From assembly GCF_041261205.1 (NCBI RefSeq), contig NZ_JBGCCH010000017.1:62001-126000 (forward strand): a stretch of DNA of 64,000 nt, given 5' to 3'. The translations under genes and the position numbers were made by a program. Position 1 is the stretch's first letter; the number at the start of each line of letters is the position of its first letter. This stretch comes from Catenulispora sp. MAP5-51. GTDB lineage: Bacteria > Actinomycetota > Actinomycetes > Streptomycetales > Catenulisporaceae. The notes under the pieces were generated by a model. It made no database searches, was not told the DNA's origin, and saw nothing but the letters and a program-made list of their open reading frames with translations. Below are positions 60,137-64,000 of this stretch, piece by piece.

Positions 60137-60810
60137 GCCTGCTCGTTCCCGGGATCCTGCGCGTCCCCACGCGCGGTGACGGCGACAACTGCTTCCTCGT
60201 CACCGACGAGCACGGGCTGACGCTCGTCGACGTCGGATGGAAGAGCGCTCCGGACGTCATCCGGCAGGCCGTCGAGGCGAGCGGCCGCACTCTGGCGGAC
60301 ATCAAGCGGATCGTCATCACCCACGCGCATCCCGATCACGTGCGCGGCCTGGCCGAACTCGTCGCCCGCACCAAGGCCGAGGTGCTCGTCCACGAGCTCG
60401 ACGCGGCGTGGCTCGCGGCCGGCCGTGTCCCGCGCACGGGCCGGTCGGGGGCGTTCGGACGGACGATCGACCGGCTGCCGCTGCTGCACTGGGATCCCGT
60501 GACGGCGACCAGGACCGTGGCCGACGGCGCGCACATCGGACCGTTGCGCGTGATCCACACGCCCGGCCACAGCCCCGGGCACATCGTGCTGCTGCACGAA
60601 CCCAGCCGGGCGTTGCTGGTCGGGGACGCGGTGTTCAACCGGGGCGGGCTCAGCAGCGGGCATGACGCCTTGGCCGCCGACCCCGGGGTGCGCGACGCGT
60701 CCTACGCGCGGATGCCTCGCGATGTCGCAGCGGTGGGATTCGCGCACGGAGCGCCGCTCGTGGGACAGGAGGCGGCGGCCGGTCTGGGGGCCTGGCTGGA
60801 CGACCGGTAG
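60133..60810 (+). CDS. Metallo-beta-lactamase fold hydrolase
   Basis: 225 residues. Zinc ligands: [11 protein letters not shown] (H-x-H-x-D-H), [25 protein letters not shown] and GFAHGAPL. This is a class B MBL hydrolase, not a beta-lactamase by itself. In this operon a thioesterase (acyl-CoA hydrolase) or lactonase role supplying or finishing the dicarboxylate substrate is plausible (inference). GTG/ATG start at 60133 is inside the small subunit's last codons. A promoter element for the next gene begins 9 bases after its stop. Confidence 0.88.
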   Translation: MSLLVPGILRVPTRGDGDNCFLVTDEHGLTLVDVGWKSAPDVIRQAVEASGRTLADIKRIVITHAHPDHVRGLAELVARTKAEVLVHELDAAWLAAGRVPRTGRSGAFGRTIDRLPLLHWDPVTATRTVADGAHIGPLRVIHTPGHSPGHIVLLHEPSRALLVGDAVFNRGGLSSGHDALAADPGVRDASYARMPRDVAAVGFAHGAPLVGQEAAAGLGAWLDDR

Positions 60811-60818
60811 CGGCGGCC

Positions 60819-60857
60819 TATCGCCGGTGTATCGAAAAGCCCATACATGTCGGCAAC
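60819..60857 (+). promoter_or_regulatory. vanK promoter element (probable VanR site), copy 1
   Basis: A 39-bp element, TATCGCCGGTGTATCGAAAA onward, matches the one before vanH at 36 of 39 positions (60819-60857 against 63395-63433). It ends 23 bases before the vanK start. A plausible layout is TATCGC (-35) and CATACA (-10), 17 bases apart, with the GTGTATCGAAAAGC core between as activator site. Presence on two van genes of unlike neighbours marks a shared regulator. Confidence 0.88.
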
Positions 60858-60880
60858 GCGGCGCCGCCTTGGCTGGGGCA

Positions 60881-61987
60881 ATGACCTTGACCGTCGAGCC
60901 GATCAACGCTGCCGGGCATCTCGCGTTCGTGCGGGCCCAGCGGTCCGTCAGCTTCCTGCAGACTCCGGCCTGGGCCCAGGTGAAGACCGAGTGGCGCAGC
61001 GAGTCGCTCGGATGGTTCGACGGCCCGCGGCTGGTCGGCGCCGGGCTGGTCCTGCACCGTCCGGTGCCGCGCCTGAAGCGGCGCACGCTGGCCTACCTGC
61101 CCGAGGGGCCGGTCATCGACTGGACCGGCGATCTCGCGGCGTGGCTCGATCCGCTGGTGGCCCGGCTCAGGGCCGGTGGCGCGTTCGCGATCCGGCTCGG
61201 CCCGCCGGTACGCACCGACACCTGGAGTGCGTCGCAGGTCAAAGAAGGGCTCGCAGACCCAGGCGTCAGGCGGCTTGCCGACATGCCCGGCCGGCCGGAC
61301 CCCGTCGGCGTGCGGGTGACCAAAGCGCTTCGGGATGCCGGCTGGCTGCCGCAGAACCCTGAGGACGGCTTCGGGGCCGGGCATCCGCAGTTCAAATACG
61401 AGATCCCGCTGGCCGGCCGGACCGAGGACGACGTGCTCCAGGGCATGAACCAGCTGTGGCGCCGGAACATCAGGAAGGCTGCCGGAGCGGGTGTCGAGGT
61501 CACGGTCGGCGAGGATTTGGAAGCGTTCCACGAGCTCTACGTCCACACCGCCGAGCGCGACCACTTCACACCGCGGCCCCGGAGCTACTTCGAGACGATG
61601 GTCGCGGCGATGCGCGCTGAGGACCCCGAGCGCGTCAGGCTGTACTTCGCCCGACACGACGGGGACCTTGTGGCGGCAACGATTCTGGTGCGCGTAGGTA
61701 CCCACGCCTGCTACGCCTACGGGGCCTCCTCGACCGACAAGCGCGAGGTGCGCGGCTCGAACGCATGTCAGTGGGCGATGATCCGCGACGCACTGGTGGC
61801 CGGCTGCCAGACGTACGACCTGCGCGGCATCACGCCGACCCTCGATGCCGCCGACCCCCACGCGGGCCTGATCCAGTTCAAAGCAGGGGCCGGCGGACAA
61901 GCTGTGCGGTACGTGGGGGAGTGGGATCTGGTGTTGCGGCCGGCGGTGTACCGGCCGTTCCAGCTGTACATGAAGCGGCGCGGGTGA
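60881..61987 (+). CDS. vanK: VanK-type FemX aminoacyltransferase
   Basis: 368 residues. FemABX fold: SFLQTPAWAQVKTEWRSESLGWF, LPEGPVIDW, GHPQFKYEIPL ... QLWRRNIRKAAGAGVEV, FHELYVHTAERDHFTPRP and YAYGASSTDKREVRGSNACQWAMI are family motifs. In S. coelicolor, VanK adds the glycine branch to D-Ala-D-Lac ending lipid precursors, which the normal FemX cannot use. Here it stands beside murF and vanH and shares the vanH promoter element, so VanK is a firmer call than a generic FemX. ATG 60881. Confidence 0.88.
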   Translation: MTLTVEPINAAGHLAFVRAQRSVSFLQTPAWAQVKTEWRSESLGWFDGPRLVGAGLVLHRPVPRLKRRTLAYLPEGPVIDWTGDLAAWLDPLVARLRAGGAFAIRLGPPVRTDTWSASQVKEGLADPGVRRLADMPGRPDPVGVRVTKALRDAGWLPQNPEDGFGAGHPQFKYEIPLAGRTEDDVLQGMNQLWRRNIRKAAGAGVEVTVGEDLEAFHELYVHTAERDHFTPRPRSYFETMVAAMRAEDPERVRLYFARHDGDLVAATILVRVGTHACYAYGASSTDKREVRGSNACQWAMIRDALVAGCQTYDLRGITPTLDAADPHAGLIQFKAGAGGQAVRYVGEWDLVLRPAVYRPFQLYMKRRG

Positions 61988-62002
61988 GGGATCGCTTCAC
62001 CT

Positions 62003-63346
62003 CTACGCCAGCCCTGCCGCCACCTCGTCCAACCGCCCGCCGCGCGAAGCCTTCACCAGCACCACATCCCCGGCGGCGACGTGCTCGCGCAACCAGGCGA
62101 CCGCCGCGTCGTTGTCCGGCAGTGGCACCGCGCGCACCCCGGCTCCGGCGGCGATCGGACGGGCCGCGGCGCCGACGGCGACCACGATGTCGGCGCGATC
62201 GGCTGCGTAGCGTCCGACCGCGCGGTGCTCGGCCTCGCCGGTGGGGCCGAGTTCGCGCATCTCGCCGAGGACGGCGATGCGGCGGCCCGCCTCGATCGCG
62301 GCCAGCGCGTCCAGGGCGGCGCGGGTGGAGTCGGGGTTGGCGTTGTAGGAGTCGTTGAGCAGGGTCGCGCCGCCGGCCAGGCCGCGCAGCTCCATGCGCC
62401 ACTTCGACAGGGACGCGGCAGCCAGCGCCTTGGTCGCGGCCTCCAGGGGCACGCCGGCTGCCAGGCCGGCCGCCACGGCCGCCGCCGCGTTGAGCGCCTG
62501 GTGCGCGCCGATGTGCGGCAGCGACACCAGGGCCGGGCCCTCGGCGGTCCGCAGTGTGAACGACGGCCGGCCGAGCCGGTCCAGGACCAGGTAGAGCACC
62601 TGGACGTCGGCGTGCTCGGCGCGGCCGAAGGTCAGGACCGGGCCGTCGGTGAGGGCGCGCATCGCGGCCACGCGGGGGTCGTCGGCGTTCAGGATCGCGG
62701 TGCCGCCCGGTGTCAGGCCTCGTACCAACTCGCCCTTGGTGGTGGCGATGGCCCCGCGCGACCCGAACTCGCCGAGATGGGCCCGGCCGACGTTCAGCAC
62801 CACCGCGATGTCCGGCGCGACCAGGCCGGTGAGCGCGGCGATGTCGCCGACGTGCCGCGCCCCCATCTCCAGCACCAGGAACCGGGTGTCGGCGCCGGCG
62901 CGCAGCATGGTCAGCGGCACGCCGAGTTCGTTGTTGAACGACCCGGCCGTGGCGACCGTCGGCGCGGCGCCGGACAGCACCGCCGCGATCAGGTCCTTCG
63001 TCCCGGTCTTGCCCTGCGAGCCGGTCACCCCGACCACCGTCAGCCCGGCCCGCAGCCGCCCCACGACGTGCGCGGCGAGCACCTGCAACGCGGCGCGCGC
63101 GTCCTCGACGACGACGGTCGGCAGCGCCGTGGGCCGCGAGCCGAGCACGGCCGCCGCCCCGGCGTGCGCGGCCTGCTCGACGTGGTCGTGGCCGTCGGCG
63201 TGCTCGCCGGCGAAGGCGACGAACAGGCCGCCGGGCTCGGCCTGGCGGCCGTCGATCACGGCCGGTGCGCTTACGGTCGCGGCGGCGTCGCCGGCGACCG
63301 TCCCGCCGACGACGGCGGCGATCTCGTCGAGACGGAGCGGGATCAT
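62003..63346 (-). CDS. murF: UDP-MurNAc-tripeptide:D-Ala-D-Ala ligase, MurF paralogue in the van locus
   Basis: 447 residues, full-length. ATP motif [17 protein letters not shown], Mg/ATP contacts [13 protein letters not shown] and [45 protein letters not shown] and [17 protein letters not shown]. It adds a dipeptide or depsipeptide to UDP-MurNAc-tripeptide. It lies between vanK and vanH, far from any division/cell-wall (dcw) gene, so it is probably a second MurF suited to D-Ala-D-Lac, as in known glycopeptide producers (MurF2). ATG 63346, divergent from vanH with the promoter element between. Confidence 0.9.
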   Translation of the reverse strand: MIPLRLDEIAAVVGGTVAGDAAATVSAPAVIDGRQAEPGGLFVAFAGEHADGHDHVEQAAHAGAAAVLGSRPTALPTVVVEDARAALQVLAAHVVGRLRAGLTVVGVTGSQGKTGTKDLIAAVLSGAAPTVATAGSFNNELGVPLTMLRAGADTRFLVLEMGARHVGDIAALTGLVAPDIAVVLNVGRAHLGEFGSRGAIATTKGELVRGLTPGGTAILNADDPRVAAMRALTDGPVLTFGRAEHADVQVLYLVLDRLGRPSFTLRTAEGPALVSLPHIGAHQALNAAAAVAAGLAAGVPLEAATKALAAASLSKWRMELRGLAGGATLLNDSYNANPDSTRAALDALAAIEAGRRIAVLGEMRELGPTGEAEHRAVGRYAADRADIVVAVGAAARPIAAGAGVRAVPLPDNDAAVAWLREHVAAGDVVLVKASRGGRLDEVAAGLA

Positions 63347-63394
63347 GAGGCGGACTCGTCATAGGTCATGCCGACCAGTCAAAGCACACCGGCA

Positions 63395-63433
63395 TATCGC
63401 CGGTGTATCGAAAAGCTCATACATGCCGACAAC
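63395..63433 (+). promoter_or_regulatory. vanH promoter element (probable VanR site), copy 2
   Basis: Same 39-bp element as before vanK (three mismatches), ending 24 bases before the vanH ATG. The equal spacing to both starts supports a functional promoter. It also sits 48 bases upstream of the divergent murF start and could act on both genes. Confidence 0.9.
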
Positions 63434-63457
63434 CTCGCATTGTCTTGACTGGACGCC

Positions 63458-64000
63458 ATGGGAATCACCATCTACGGATGCGGCCAGGACGAGGCGGTCT
63501 TGTTCCGGGAGCTGGCAACGGGGTTCGGCGTTGTCCCTACCGTCATCGCGGAGCCGGTAACCGAAACGAACGCCGTACTGGCGTCGGGAAGTCGGTGTGT
63601 GAGCGTCGGACACAAGACTCGCATCACCAATTCCGCGCTTCAAGCGCTCAGCCGTGCCGGCGTCACATATATCTCCACTCGGAGCATCGGCTACAACCAC
63701 CTCGACGTCGACTACGCACGCAGCGTCGGCATCCGCGTGGAGAACGTCAGCTACTCGCCCGACAGCGTCGCCGACTACACGGTGATGTTGATGCTGATGG
63801 TGGTACGCCACGCCAAATCCCTCGTCCGCCGCACCGATGTCCACGACTACCGACTGCATGACGTCCGTGGCAGAGAACTGCGAGATCTGACAGTCGGTGT
63901 GGTCGGGACCGGTCGGATCGGCGCCGCCGTTGTGGATCGACTGCAGGGCTTCGGATGCCGCGTGCTGGCGCACGACCGTAGCCCTAAATGTTCGGCCGAA
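63458..64000 (+). CDS. vanH: D-lactate dehydrogenase VanH (5' part; runs off the right edge)
   Basis: 181 codons visible. MGITIYGCGQDEAVLF, RCVSVGHKTRITNSALQAL, AGVTYISTRSIGYNHLDVD, NVSYSPDSVADYTVMLMLM and the NAD motif TVGVVGTGRIGAAVV match enterococcal and streptomycete VanH nearly word for word (for instance ISVGHKS, YISTRSIG, YSPDSVADYT). It reduces pyruvate to D-lactate for D-Ala-D-Lac precursors. vanA and vanX are expected just beyond the window. ATG 63458; no strong ribosome binding site (TTGACTGGACGCC precedes). Confidence 0.95.
   Translation, partial: MGITIYGCGQDEAVLFRELATGFGVVPTVIAEPVTETNAVLASGSRCVSVGHKTRITNSALQALSRAGVTYISTRSIGYNHLDVDYARSVGIRVENVSYSPDSVADYTVMLMLMVVRHAKSLVRRTDVHDYRLHDVRGRELRDLTVGVVGTGRIGAAVVDRLQGFGCRVLAHDRSPKCSAE

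Noticed and set aside
60133-60810. The MBL-fold protein as a beta-lactamase resistance gene near the van locus
   Set aside because: It overlaps the aconitase-type small subunit gene and lacks a signal peptide; the operon context points to metabolism.

Overview
The window is about 70% GC, with GTG starts, strong purine-rich ribosome binding sites, LuxR/HisKA_3 two-component genes, a 24-residue bL37 gene, cell-wall-binding repeat proteins and a vanK/vanH pair. It is chromosomal DNA of a filamentous actinobacterium. Catenulispora-like or Streptomyces-like fits best, but that placement is inference. Gene density is high: no gene-free stretch exceeds about 300 bases, and I see no tRNA, rRNA, insertion sequence or CRISPR array.

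Layout. 1-6.8 kb: end of a penicillin acylase operon with a divergent TetR, then a tandem-MerR regulator divergent from a short (class III type) UvrA-like ABC protein. 6.9-11.3 kb: bL37, a hemerythrin protein, a cobalamin riboswitch driving cbtB-cbtA and a FhuF-like Fe-S protein, an RpiB-like isomerase and a P-loop kinase-like protein. 11.4-18.8 kb: a secreted HAF/CHRD protein, then a response regulator facing two sensor genes, the first of which has lost its phospho-acceptor His. 18.8-25.7 kb: hydrolase/MarR, a lipoprotein class B penicillin-binding protein, an unusual radical SAM protein, NmrA/HxlR. 25.7-29.7 kb: dinB converging on a ligase-polymerase repair pair. 29.7-36.4 kb: RraA-like protein, ArsR metal sensor with an MgtA-like P-type ATPase, GPP34 protein, Rox-like flavin monooxygenase. 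36.5-43.6 kb: regulators, methyltransferase, thyA, oxidoreductase, a collapsed ABC exporter, hydrolase, AraC. 43.8-54.2 kb: surface and transport functions (sedolisin fused to CWB2 repeats, ClC channel, TDT transporter, thioester-domain adhesin, S41 peptidase). 55.0-60.8 kb: IclR divergent from a tight operon of MmgE/PrpD, isocitrate-lyase/PEP-mutase enzyme, aconitase-type large and small subunits and a metallo-beta-lactamase-fold hydrolase. 60.8-64 kb: the left part of a vancomycin-resistance locus (vanK, a murF paralogue, start of vanH).

Functional reading. The right end is the clearest system. vanK and vanH each carry a nearly identical 39-bp element about 23 bases before their start codons, which marks them as one regulon, presumably VanR controlled. 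The murF copy between them probably serves the altered D-Ala-D-Lac precursor. The IclR operon looks like a complete hydration/isomerisation/cleavage route for a branched di- or tricarboxylic acid without its own citrate synthase. Several resistance-like genes (UvrA-like ABC protein, Rox-like monooxygenase, MecA_N-type PBP, penicillin acylase) are scattered through the window. Many genes carry short in-frame or flanking tandem repeats, which seems to be a habit of this genome.
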